A stretch of DNA of 14,392 bases. It comes from Hyphomonadaceae bacterium (GTDB lineage: Bacteria; Pseudomonadota; Alphaproteobacteria; Caulobacterales; Hyphomonadaceae). Location of the stretch: contig JAUYSA010000486.1 of the NCBI GenBank assembly GCA_030696545.1, positions 1 through 14,392 of the forward strand. Reading direction: 5' to 3'. A program made the position numbers and the translations under genes. The notes beneath the pieces were generated by a model. It saw nothing but the letters and a program-made list of their open reading frames with translations. It had not been told where the DNA came from and ran no database searches. Each line of letters begins with the position of its first letter. Position 1 is the stretch's first letter. Positions 1 to 6,722 of the stretch are shown here, in pieces.

Positions 1-547
1 GCTTTGCGTTGCCCGAAGCGACCACCGTGGTCAGCCGGTTCACCGCCATCTTGGAGACCTCGTAAGTCACCATGTGATGCCCCGCGATCGCAGCCAGCGA
101 GGAGATATTCAGGATCGCCCCGGATTTCTGCGCCCGCATCACGGGCAGAACATGCCGGATCGTCATCGCCATCGACTTGAGGTTGATGTCCATGATCCGG
201 TCCCACGCGTCTTCCTCGATCGCGTGAGGCGGCGCATCGCCCCGGCCCGTGCCGACATTGTTCACCAGAATGTCGATCCGCTTCAACCGCGCCACGCCCT
301 CATGCGCGATCGCGGCGCACGCCTGCGTATTGGTCACGTCAGCCTCGAACGCGAATGCCTGACCACCCTCATCAGTGATCATCGTCACTGTCTTCTCGGC
401 GCTATCGAGCCGCCGATCGACGCACATCACGTTCGCGCCCTCGCGCGCGAACAGGATCGCCATCGCGCGGCCATTGCCAATCGTTTCGCCCGCCGTCTGT
501 CCGGCGCCGACGATGATCGCGGTCTTGTCTTTCAGCCTCTCGCCCAT
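1..547 (-). CDS. SDR-family NAD(P)-dependent oxidoreductase (3' end outside window)
   Basis: The first 182 residues of a short-chain dehydrogenase/reductase read leftward from the ATG at 547 and run off the left edge. Visible are a Gly-rich nucleotide loop with an insertion (GAGQTAGETIGNG, residues 14-26), an acidic residue after beta-2 (D44, which in this family usually favours NAD over NADP), D70-V71, the NNVG motif (96-99), N122, catalytic S150, and the YxxxK pair Y162/K166. The full catalytic tetrad N-S-Y-K is therefore present and the enzyme should be active; SDRs are normally about 250 residues. The start lies one base beyond the stop of the preceding gene, with only a poor Shine-Dalgarno sequence, so translation is probably coupled. 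By position it is the last visible gene of the TetR/ligase cluster and could oxidise a hydroxyl intermediate. The substrate is not identifiable. Confidence 0.93.
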   Translation of the reverse strand, partial: MGERLKDKTAIIVGAGQTAGETIGNGRAMAILFAREGANVMCVDRRLDSAEKTVTMITDEGGQAFAFEADVTNTQACAAIAHEGVARLKRIDILVNNVGTGRGDAPPHAIEEDAWDRIMDINLKSMAMTIRHVLPVMRAQKSGAILNISSLAAIAGHHMVTYEVSKMAVNRLTTVVASGNAK

Positions 548-548
548 C

Positions 549-1118
549 TCAGAACGCTTTCAGTTCGGGATCCAGCGTCTGGCCCTGATCGAGCTGCACG
601 CCGAACGAGTTCAGGATCATCGATACCTGCGTGTACTGGCCGACCGTGAAAACCAGATCCATGCACTGGCGTTCCGAATAATGCTTCAGCAGCTCCGCCC
701 ACGAAACGTTCGACACGAAATGATCGCGGTTGAGATCATCCACCGCTGCGATCAACGCCTTCTCCTGCGCAGTCCATTCAGCAGCGCCCGCGCCGATCTT
801 GATCCGCTCGATCTCCGCCGCGTCGAGGCCGGACTGTAGCCCGATGCGATGATGCTGCGTCCATTCATATCCCGACTTGCACAGCCAGCCGACACGCAAG
901 ATCGCAATCTCACGATCGCGCGGCGTCAGCGAATTGCGGCTCATCACATAACCGCCCCACCACGAAAAAGCGCGGAACGCGTCGGGCGCGCGAACCAGCG
1001 TGCGGAAGATGTTGAGAATGGACCCATCCTTCTGCCGCGACTTCGACAGGCGCTCGATCTGTTCGGGCGTGAACTCCGAATCCTGAAGCGGAGCGATGCG
1101 GGGTTTTGCCAGGCGCAT
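549..1118 (-). CDS. Carboxymuconolactone decarboxylase (CMD/AhpD-like) family protein, cysteine pair absent
   Basis: This is a 189-residue protein of the CMD superfamily. The signature region is residues 67-90: a PRDRE-x-AILR helix (E70) followed by WLCKSGYEWTQHH (78-90). Aligned by eye with AhpD, E70 and H89 are retained, but the CxxC positions are occupied by Ser82 and Glu85. The nearby Cys80 is off-register. This YEWxxH type is a large subfamily found in catabolic clusters, without established peroxidase activity; a hydrolytic, decarboxylating or non-enzymatic role is open. The start is well supported: GAGGGA lies just upstream of the ATG, and the stop of the upstream lipoprotein gene (TGA, 1128-1130) falls inside this ribosome-binding site, so the two are translationally linked. 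The next gene begins one base after its stop. The protein is probably cytoplasmic, since no signal peptide is seen. Confidence 0.88.
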   Translation of the reverse strand: MRLAKPRIAPLQDSEFTPEQIERLSKSRQKDGSILNIFRTLVRAPDAFRAFSWWGGYVMSRNSLTPRDREIAILRVGWLCKSGYEWTQHHRIGLQSGLDAAEIERIKIGAGAAEWTAQEKALIAAVDDLNRDHFVSNVSWAELLKHYSERQCMDLVFTVGQYTQVSMILNSFGVQLDQGQTLDPELKAF

Positions 1119-1127
1119 GGTGATCCC

Positions 1128-1676
1128 TCAGTTCGGCTTGGGTGTTTCAGCGGGCAGTGCAGCCGGCGCGGGCGTGCGCAGCGGCAGAAGCTCCAGCATG
1201 TACCCGTCCGGGTCCTTGGCGAAGCCGACGATGGCGCCGCCCACCTGCGCGCTGGCCTGCGGTTCACGCGTCACTTCAAAGCCCGCGGCCTTGATCTTCG
1301 CCGCCAACGCGACCGGGTCCTTCACACGGGTGACGATCTTCACCGGAAGATCCTTGTAGGTACGCGCCGATCCATCCGTCCAATGCATCAGCACGATGAA
1401 GCTCTCGGCATCCGGATAGCCGACGACTTCCTCGTCCATATAGTCGAGACGGTAGGAACGGATTTTTTCCATTCCCATCACGTTGACGTAGAAGTCGGTC
1501 GATTTCGCGAGATCACTCACCCCTATCCCCACGGCGGAAAGCAGCGGGTCTTTCTGCGCCGGAGCGGCAGCAGCGGCTTCGACGGGCGGGGGTGTTGGAG
1601 TCTCTGGCGGCTTTGCTTCGCCGCTACAGGCGGCAAGCGTCAGCGAAAGCAGCGAAGCTGCAGCAATCGATTTCAT
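1128..1676 (-). CDS. Predicted lipoprotein with a VOC (glyoxalase/bleomycin-resistance fold) domain
   Basis: A 182-residue protein starts with a lipoprotein signal peptide: a Lys, a hydrophobic stretch and the lipobox LAAC with the acylated cysteine at residue 17. Ser at +2 argues for outer-membrane sorting by the usual rule. A Pro/Ala-rich linker (about 22-42) leads to one VOC domain (about 45-166) with typical strands: AVGIGVSDLAKSTDFY at the start and DPDGYMLELL at the end. The second metal-ligand position is kept (E162), but the usual His in the first strand is Ala48, so the metal site may be altered. A short Pro-rich tail ends the protein. The start has a good ribosome-binding site (GGGAGAG, about 6 bases before the ATG). 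It lies between the ligase-like gene and the CMD gene in the same direction. VOC proteins are mostly cytoplasmic, so an exported, lipid-anchored one in a catabolic operon is unusual. It could bind or process substrate, or sense it, at the envelope. Confidence 0.88.
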   Translation of the reverse strand: MKSIAAASLLSLTLAACSGEAKPPETPTPPPVEAAAAAPAQKDPLLSAVGIGVSDLAKSTDFYVNVMGMEKIRSYRLDYMDEEVVGYPDAESFIVLMHWTDGSARTYKDLPVKIVTRVKDPVALAAKIKAAGFEVTREPQASAQVGGAIVGFAKDPDGYMLELLPLRTPAPAALPAETPKPN

Positions 1677-1733
1677 TGTTCTCTCCCGGCGGTTTCTTGT
1701 TTTGGCTTTTGTAACCCGCCGGCCGTCGCAACG

Positions 1734-3041
1734 CTATCCGGCGTGACGCATATCAGGCTCCGGCAGGCTTGCGGCCTTTCCGGTGATGTAGATGAAGCCG
1801 TCATCGTCGATCCGCCCGGCGTCGCCCGTCGCGACAAAGCCGTCGGCGTCGCGGCGCGCGCGCGGCGAGGCATCAGGCAGATCGCATTCGAGAGACCGCT
1901 GCGTACGCGCCCAGATTTCGCCGATCGCTCCAGCCGGCAATCGCTGGCCGCGTTCGTCTCTAATTTCTACCGTCACGCCGCGTGCAGGGCGGCCGCAGCT
2001 GCCCGGTTTCTCGGCGCGGCGCGCGAACGGCATCGTCGAAATACGGCCAGCTTCGGTCGAGCCATATGCTTCGCTCAGGATCGGTGCGAACAGGTCGCCC
2101 ACCCACGCTTTCAGCGACGGCTCGGCAGCCGCTCCCCCGATTTCCAGTTCGCGAAGAGAAGATGTGTCGGCCATGCGGACGGCTTCAGCGCCAAGTTCGC
2201 GGAGCTGTTCAAAGGAATCCGGCATCGCGCTCCAGTGCGTGATGCGTCGCTTCTGGATTGTATCAAGCACGGCCGCAGGCTCGAACGAGCGACCGAGGCA
2301 GATCGCGCGGCCCGCCACCAGAGCAGCCCAGAACTGCACCGGCCCCCACATGCGGTGAAGCGGCACGGTGATCAGCGACGTGCCCGTCTCGGGAACAGGC
2401 GGACGCGACAGCGATGCGGGCGCTGCTCGCCGGTGCGGCACGCCAACGGGCAACGCGCTGCCGGTTGCGCCGGCTGTCCACGCCACCAGCGAGGGTTGTG
2501 TGCGCCCGAAACGCGGCTGCGCCACTGGCGGGAACAGATCCCAGAAATTGAAGAAGCCCGGAAACGCGCCGTCCATGGTTGCGCGCAGGCGCAGAGGCAG
2601 TCCCTCCAGCGCGGGCGCGAGACGCACCGGCGCAACATCGCCGACAATGATCGCGCCAACATCGCTCGCAATCAGCCGCTCACGCAGGGCGCGGGGCGTG
2701 AGGTCTGGAGCCAGCGTCATCAGGCGCGCGTCGATCTTGGAACAGGCAAGCGCAATCACCGCCCATTCGAGACGGTTGGCGCAGCGCACGGCGATAACGT
2801 CGTCCGCGCCGAGCCCGCGCCCAGCCAGGGCGTCGGCGAGCATGTCCGCGTATTCGTTCCATTCGTGATAGGTCAGCACCGCCTCGCCCTCAAACAGGGC
2901 GGGGCGGCTTCCTCGCGTGGCGGCCCAGTATTCCAGGCTCCGGGCGACCGGCTCCGTCAGCGCGCGAGCGACCGGCGGATGTTCGTCACCAGAGCGTCGC
3001 GCATGCGCGACAGGGATACGTGATCGGGAACGGTCAACCAC
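1734..3041 (-). CDS. AMP-dependent acyl-CoA synthetase-like protein lacking the C-terminal domain; A3 lysine substituted
   Basis: The 435-residue reading frame matches the large N-terminal domain of the ANL (acyl/aryl-CoA ligase) superfamily. It has a typical beginning (ALFEGEAVLTYHEWNEYADMLADAL, split here as ALFEGEAV and TYHEW, about 48-72), a degenerate A3 phosphate loop WTAGATGSALPVGV (188-201; the usual PKG lysine is Val), an A5 motif YGSTEAG (326-332), and an A7-like TGDAGRIDDDGFIYITG (405-421). The gene then stops after 14 more residues, exactly where the hinge and the roughly 100-residue C-terminal domain with the A10 lysine normally follow. No obvious frame holds the missing part before the next gene at 1676. 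The start is uncertain: the GTG at 3041 overlaps the tetR coding end by 85 bases, and the only other candidate close to the conserved region is a CTG at 2960 overlapping the tetR stop as CTGA. It may be a decayed gene or a domain reduced to adenylation or binding. Confidence is high for the family, low for activity. Confidence 0.82.
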   Translation of the reverse strand: MVDRSRSRIPVAHARRSGDEHPPVARALTEPVARSLEYWAATRGSRPALFEGEAVLTYHEWNEYADMLADALAGRGLGADDVIAVRCANRLEWAVIALACSKIDARLMTLAPDLTPRALRERLIASDVGAIIVGDVAPVRLAPALEGLPLRLRATMDGAFPGFFNFWDLFPPVAQPRFGRTQPSLVAWTAGATGSALPVGVPHRRAAPASLSRPPVPETGTSLITVPLHRMWGPVQFWAALVAGRAICLGRSFEPAAVLDTIQKRRITHWSAMPDSFEQLRELGAEAVRMADTSSLRELEIGGAAAEPSLKAWVGDLFAPILSEAYGSTEAGRISTMPFARRAEKPGSCGRPARGVTVEIRDERGQRLPAGAIGEIWARTQRSLECDLPDASPRARRDADGFVATGDAGRIDDDGFIYITGKAASLPEPDMRHAG

Positions 3042-3610
3042 TGAAACATAACTCCACGCATGGACGCTAAAATGAGGGATGCCTCCGCGCGCGGGCGCAC
3101 GTCGGCACGTATCTCGCCCTTGTCGCGGGCGAGCTTGATAATTCCGGCAAGGCTATCCACCGAATCCCGGTTGAGGCGCTCAACGATCGGAGCGAGTTCG
3201 CTGCGGGTCAGCCCGGCAGAGAGAATACCCTGGAAGGCGCGCGCAGTTACGGGGTCGCGTTCGGCGTCGTCAAAATAGAACGAGATACGTTCGCAAAGCG
3301 GATCGAGCCCGTCTGCCGATCCAACGGCGTCGCGGATGCGCTGCGTGTAACCGTCGATGATGTAATCGGCGAGCGCGGAGACCATCGCGCTTTTCGTTCC
3401 GAAATAATGAGCGGGCAGGGCGCGACTGTATCCGGCCGCCTCTCCCGCCTCGTGCAGGGTAAGGGCGTTCAGTCCGCGCTCGGCAACGATCGTCGTGGCC
3501 GCCTCAAGAATGGCGCGCTCCGCCGTCTCGCGACGCTCCGCCTGAGTCTGGCGCGCCGGTTCAAGCGTGTCGACCGCTTCGCCCTTTGTCGTGATTTTCC
3601 GGCTATTCAT
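2957..3610 (-). CDS. TetR/AcrR-family transcriptional regulator
   Basis: With the ATG at 3610 the protein has 217 residues, normal for TetR regulators. The N-terminal helix (AERRETAERAILEAATTIV, about 24-42) precedes a helix-turn-helix around residues 51-75 (TLHEAGEAAGYSRALPAHYFGTKS in two parts: LHEAGEAAGYS and ALPAHYFGTKS), the classic TetR pattern ending in HYFxxK. The rest (about 80-217) is a helical ligand-binding domain with no assignable ligand. An upstream in-frame TTG at 3646 with a weak AGG sequence would add 12 residues. The ATG itself has no Shine-Dalgarno sequence but sits just downstream of an AT-rich stretch that could be a -10 element. It is divergent from the 3-hydroxyacyl-CoA dehydrogenase gene and first in the leftward cluster, so it probably represses both from the shared region 3611-3822 and is released by an acyl-CoA or related metabolite (inference). 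Confidence 0.93.
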   Translation of the reverse strand: MNSRKITTKGEAVDTLEPARQTQAERRETAERAILEAATTIVAERGLNALTLHEAGEAAGYSRALPAHYFGTKSAMVSALADYIIDGYTQRIRDAVGSADGLDPLCERISFYFDDAERDPVTARAFQGILSAGLTRSELAPIVERLNRDSVDSLAGIIKLARDKGEIRADVRPRAEASLILASMRGVMFQWLTVPDHVSLSRMRDALVTNIRRSLAR

Positions 3611-3630
3611 GCATGTGATATGATAAATTA

Positions 3631-3657
3631 GTTGACCAGCAAGCAAGTATGTTGACC
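3631..3657. repeat. Direct repeat GTTGACC, 20-base period, candidate operator
   Basis: GTTGACC occurs at 3631-3637 and again at 3651-3657, separated by 13 bases, so the copies lie on the same DNA face two helical turns apart. Each contains TTGACC, which resembles a -35 element. They sit immediately upstream of the regulator's start codon. TetR proteins usually bind inverted rather than direct repeats, so assignment as operator is tentative. Confidence 0.4.
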
Positions 3658-3743
3658 TAGCGGCAAGCGCTGACGCAGTGTCGCACGCTACGCAGCGGCG
3701 ACCGTGTCATCACGCAAAGAGTTACCCGCTCAGTTGACGACCG

Positions 3744-3760
3744 CGTGCCGCCACGGCACG
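3744..3760. repeat. Perfect inverted repeat CGTGCCG-CCA-CGGCACG upstream of the dehydrogenase gene
   Basis: Seven paired bases flank a three-base centre, 63 bases before the dehydrogenase start. It could be an operator half-site pair, a 5'-UTR hairpin, or a chance palindrome in GC-rich DNA. No T-run follows on either side, so it is not a standard intrinsic terminator. Confidence 0.4.
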
Positions 3761-3811
3761 GACTTACCCGATTTCAAATCGCGATGCGGGTCCACCCGCG
3801 CCAAACGCCTC

Positions 3812-3817
3812 GAGGGA
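3812..3817 (+). promoter_or_regulatory. Ribosome-binding site deciding the dehydrogenase start
   Basis: GAGGGA lies five bases upstream of the ATG at 3823 and is a strong Shine-Dalgarno match. It favours this start over the in-frame GTG at 3745, which would add 26 residues with no similarity to the family. Confidence 0.75.
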
Positions 3818-3822
3818 ATTCC

Positions 3823-5145
3823 ATGACCACAAGCCTCACCGCTCCCGCCGCCGCCGCAGACGAAATCTCGGCGTACATCTCGGCCTCGACCAAGGCTGCG
3901 TGGGACGTGAAAGGGCTGCCGGCCGGCACACCGCTGAAGCCGATCAAGAAGGTCGGCGTTCTTGGCGCAGGCACGATGGGCGGCGGCATTTCGATGAACT
4001 TCGCGAACGTCGGCATTGCCGTGACGATCGTGGAAATCCAGCAGGCGGCGCTGGATCGTGGCCTCGGCGTGATCCGCAAGAACTACCAGAACTCGGCCGA
4101 CAAGGGCCGCTTCCCGCAAGAAGAAGTCGGCATCCGCATGGGCCTGTTGAGCGGCTCGCTGAATCGGGCTGACCTCGCCGATTGCGATCTCGTGATCGAA
4201 GCCGTGTTCGAGGACATGGCCGTGAAGAAGGAAATTTTTGCGGATCTCGACCGGATCTGCAAACCCGGCGCGATCCTCGCCTCGAACACATCCTACCTCG
4301 ACATCAATGAGATCGCGTCGGCGACCAAGCGTCCGGAAGACGTGATCGGCCTCCACTTCTTCTCGCCTGCCAACGTCATGAAGCTGCTCGAGATCGTGCG
4401 CGCGAAACACACGTCCGACACGGTGGTTGCAACGGCGATGGACCTCGCGAAGAAGATCAACAAGGTTGCGGCGCTCGCCGGCGTGTGCCCCGGCTTTATC
4501 GGCAACCGTATGCTGTCGAAGCGCGGCATCCCGGCCGGCGCGCTGCTGAAGGCCGGCGCGATGCCGTGGGATATCGACGCGGCGTTCAACGCGTTCGGCT
4601 TCAAGATGGGCCCTTATCAGATGTCGGACCTCGCGGGTCTCGATATCGGCTGGAAGCCTGGCGCGACCACGGCGAACCCGCTGCGCGACATGATCTGCGA
4701 GCGTACGCCGCGCCGGGGCCAGAAGTCTGGCGCCGGATATTACGACTACGACGAAAACCGCGTCGGCCGTCCGTCTCCGGAAGTCGAAGCGATTGTCAAG
4801 GAATTCGCGGCGAAGTCCGGCGTTGCAGCTCGCGCCGTCACGCGCGAAGAGATCCTGGAAGAGTGCATCTTCCCGATGATCAATGAAGGCGCGGCTATCC
4901 TTGAAGAAGGCATGGCTCAGCGTCCGGGCGATATCGATGTGACCTGGCTCAACGGCTATGGCTGGCCGCAGGACAAGGGCGGGCCGATGTTCCTTGGCGA
5001 CAAGGTCGGTCTGCAGCGCGTGCTCGACGTGGTCGAGCGCGTGGCGAAAACCGTGCCGGAAATCCAGGTCTCGAACCTGCTGCGCGCAATGGCGAAGGAC
5101 GGACGCAAGTTCGCCGACCTGCCTGCGCAGCCGCTCAAGGTCTAG
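3823..5145 (+). CDS. 3-hydroxyacyl-CoA dehydrogenase (FadB/FadJ-like dehydrogenase part, no hydratase domain)
   Basis: This 440-residue enzyme is predicted to oxidise (S)-3-hydroxyacyl-CoA to 3-ketoacyl-CoA with NAD in beta-oxidation. A Rossmann fold begins with VGVLGAGTMGGG (44-55) and has acidic E71 after beta-2. The 3HCDH catalytic residues are visible: Ser157 in NTSYL, His178 in GLHFFSP, Glu190, and Asn228 in GFIGNRM. The C-terminal helical repeats follow, with MGPYQMSDLAGLDIGW (262-277), EECIFPMINEGA and the GYGWPQDKGGPMF block (378-390). These motifs are those of the dehydrogenase half of multifunctional FadB/FadJ/peroxisomal enzymes. Even the N-terminal linker before the Rossmann fold (GLPAGTPLKPIKK) resembles theirs, yet the enoyl-CoA hydratase half is absent. 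It would need a separate crotonase. It is divergent from the TetR/ligase cluster and probably co-regulated. Its TAG stop shares the CTAG with the convergent permease gene. Confidence 0.93.
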   Translation: MTTSLTAPAAAADEISAYISASTKAAWDVKGLPAGTPLKPIKKVGVLGAGTMGGGISMNFANVGIAVTIVEIQQAALDRGLGVIRKNYQNSADKGRFPQEEVGIRMGLLSGSLNRADLADCDLVIEAVFEDMAVKKEIFADLDRICKPGAILASNTSYLDINEIASATKRPEDVIGLHFFSPANVMKLLEIVRAKHTSDTVVATAMDLAKKINKVAALAGVCPGFIGNRMLSKRGIPAGALLKAGAMPWDIDAAFNAFGFKMGPYQMSDLAGLDIGWKPGATTANPLRDMICERTPRRGQKSGAGYYDYDENRVGRPSPEVEAIVKEFAAKSGVAARAVTREEILEECIFPMINEGAAILEEGMAQRPGDIDVTWLNGYGWPQDKGGPMFLGDKVGLQRVLDVVERVAKTVPEIQVSNLLRAMAKDGRKFADLPAQPLKV

Positions 5146-6722
5146 GACGCAACCGCGAACAGGGGCGTTGGCTTGTACAGCGCCCCGAGTATCGCCAGCG
5201 TTATGATCGCCGGGATCAGCGCGATCCACGGCAGGCCGTAAGCGCCCGCGCCGACTGTCGCGCTCAAGCCAAGGCCAACGAAGGCCTTGCCTAGCGATGT
5301 GATCAGCGAACCGTTCTGGCGCCGGCGGACGAAATCCTTCCGTGATCCTGGCGTACGTCGCCATACGCCGATCAGCGCACCCGCGACCGCGTTTGAGATC
5401 ACGCCGCCTGCTGCCCACACGCCGACCCATGGATCGCGCATAGCCAGCGCGATAAGCGGAAGGACCATCAGCGCCAGCACGGGAGCCACGGCAGAGAACA
5501 GTTTGGCGCGATCGACAGCGCGCACATGCACGGGCGCCGAGGCGATCAGGTCTGGCGCGTCCTCTGCCGAGACGGTGATCCAGATCAGGCTTCCCGCCAA
5601 CGCCCCTGCGAGCAGCGTCAATGCGGGAGCGAAGGCTGCGGTGGTAAGCTGGAACTCGCCGCCCGGGTCCGGGCGGAGCAACACAAAGCCGAGCGGCAGG
5701 AAGTAAAGCAGCTGCAGCCCGATCTGCGAAAGCAGGAGCGGATCGCGTAACAGCAGGCGGAACTCCTTGCGGACGACTGAGCCCATCACGCCGCCGCGAA
5801 CGGTCGCCACGCGGACATCGGCCGTGCGCTTCTTCCGGCCCATCGCGGCTGCTGCGGCGGCGTCTGACACGAAACTGCGGCTGAATATGAAGACGCCCAG
5901 CGCGAACACCCCGGTCGCGAACGCAATCCAGAGCAAGGTGGCCAGTATGTCGCCCGCGAAAGCGTGGGCAGGGAACAGCCACCATGCGTTCGGGTCTATG
6001 TTGAGTGACGCGATCAGTTCCGCAGTCTGCTCTGGCGTCATCGAATCGCCGCCGCGCGAATTGACGTTGAAATATTGGAAGGTGAGGAAAACCGCCGCGC
6101 CCGCTACGGCGCTGAAGATCTGCGCCAGCACGCGCGTGTTGCGTGGGCCGATCAGGCGGAACAGTCCGGTGACGATCAGCAGGGCAGCGCCGGTGGCGGC
6201 GAACGCCAGCGTCGGAATGAAAACGAGGGCCGATAGCCACAGTGGCGAGGAGAAGATCGCCATCCATAGCAGGGGCGGGCCAAGCAGGCCCGCATAAAGC
6301 GGCATGGCGCCGATCGCGATGGCAGACGAGCGGACGACGAGGATGCGCCATGCCGACACCGGCGCGGAGAGCAGCAGGTCGAGGTCGTTGCGTGTATAGA
6401 TCGCCTCGACGGCGGCAAGGATGGCTCCGGACATCATGACTGAGCCCATGAATGCGATCACCACATCGATCGCAGCAAGGGCTAGGCCGTGGGCCGGGCC
6501 GTCATGGAAGGGCGGCGGCGGTATCAGGGGACCGAGCCGCATGAAGACGAAATAGCTGACAAGCGACCAGATGCCGAGCATCAGGCCGACAAGAATGAGG
6601 CCGCTGCGCGGGTTCATCTTCCCGCGCCGCCAGAACAGGCGCAACTCGTGTCCCATCAGCCAGCGTATGCTGCCCGGCCGTCCGCCCAGCGAGCGGGATT
6701 TGGTTCGCGGCGTCTTCTTCAT
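5142..6722 (-). CDS. ABC-2 type transporter permease, internally duplicated
   Basis: A 526-residue integral membrane protein with about twelve hydrophobic segments. A basic cytoplasmic N-terminus leads into HELRLFWRR (25-33), then membrane helices (about 42-62, 80-106) and the cytoplasmic loop NDLDLLLSAPV (112-122). The pattern recurs in the second half: RKEFRLLLRDP (318-328), helices, then EDAPDLIASAPV (387-398). It therefore looks like two ABC-2 half-permeases in one chain, enough to form a complete transmembrane unit with the ATPase encoded just upstream. ATPase and permease overlap by 4 bases (ATGA) and there is no separate Shine-Dalgarno sequence, so translation is coupled. The stop overlaps that of the convergent dehydrogenase gene. 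ABC-2 systems usually export lipids, polysaccharides, drugs or peptides. The cargo here is unknown. Confidence 0.9.
   Translation of the reverse strand: MKKTPRTKSRSLGGRPGSIRWLMGHELRLFWRRGKMNPRSGLILVGLMLGIWSLVSYFVFMRLGPLIPPPPFHDGPAHGLALAAIDVVIAFMGSVMMSGAILAAVEAIYTRNDLDLLLSAPVSAWRILVVRSSAIAIGAMPLYAGLLGPPLLWMAIFSSPLWLSALVFIPTLAFAATGAALLIVTGLFRLIGPRNTRVLAQIFSAVAGAAVFLTFQYFNVNSRGGDSMTPEQTAELIASLNIDPNAWWLFPAHAFAGDILATLLWIAFATGVFALGVFIFSRSFVSDAAAAAAMGRKKRTADVRVATVRGGVMGSVVRKEFRLLLRDPLLLSQIGLQLLYFLPLGFVLLRPDPGGEFQLTTAAFAPALTLLAGALAGSLIWITVSAEDAPDLIASAPVHVRAVDRAKLFSAVAPVLALMVLPLIALAMRDPWVGVWAAGGVISNAVAGALIGVWRRTPGSRKDFVRRRQNGSLITSLGKAFVGLGLSATVGAGAYGLPWIALIPAIITLAILGALYKPTPLFAVAS

Larger units (their letters stand above)
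3611..3822. promoter_or_regulatory. Divergent control region between tetR-type gene and 3-hydroxyacyl-CoA dehydrogenase gene
   Basis: This 212-base gap has no supported gene. It contains an AT-rich block near 3613-3633, unusual in this GC-rich window and a reasonable -10 region for leftward transcription of the regulator. It also holds two GTTGACC copies (3631-3637 and 3651-3657), a further GTTGAC at 3733-3738, and a perfect 7-bp inverted repeat at 3744-3760. No convincing -35/-10 pair for the rightward gene is visible. Regulation by the neighbouring TetR protein is inferred from the divergent layout. Confidence 0.55.

Noticed and set aside
849..3023. A 724-codon open frame on the plus strand
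   Set aside because: It lies antisense to three genes with clear family matches (CMD, VOC lipoprotein, ligase), is rich in Arg/His/Ala, shows no domain, and is the usual stop-poor shadow frame of high-GC DNA.
3671..3684. TGACGCAGTGTCGC resembles TGACGCACTGTCGC at 13346-13359, both in divergent gaps
   Set aside because: A 14-base match with one mismatch is expected by chance several times among all pairs in a window of this size, and two copies do not define a regulon.
3730..6351. An 873-codon open frame on the minus strand
   Set aside because: It is antisense to the whole dehydrogenase gene and out of frame with the permease gene. The Arg/Asp/His-rich translation has no recognisable motif.
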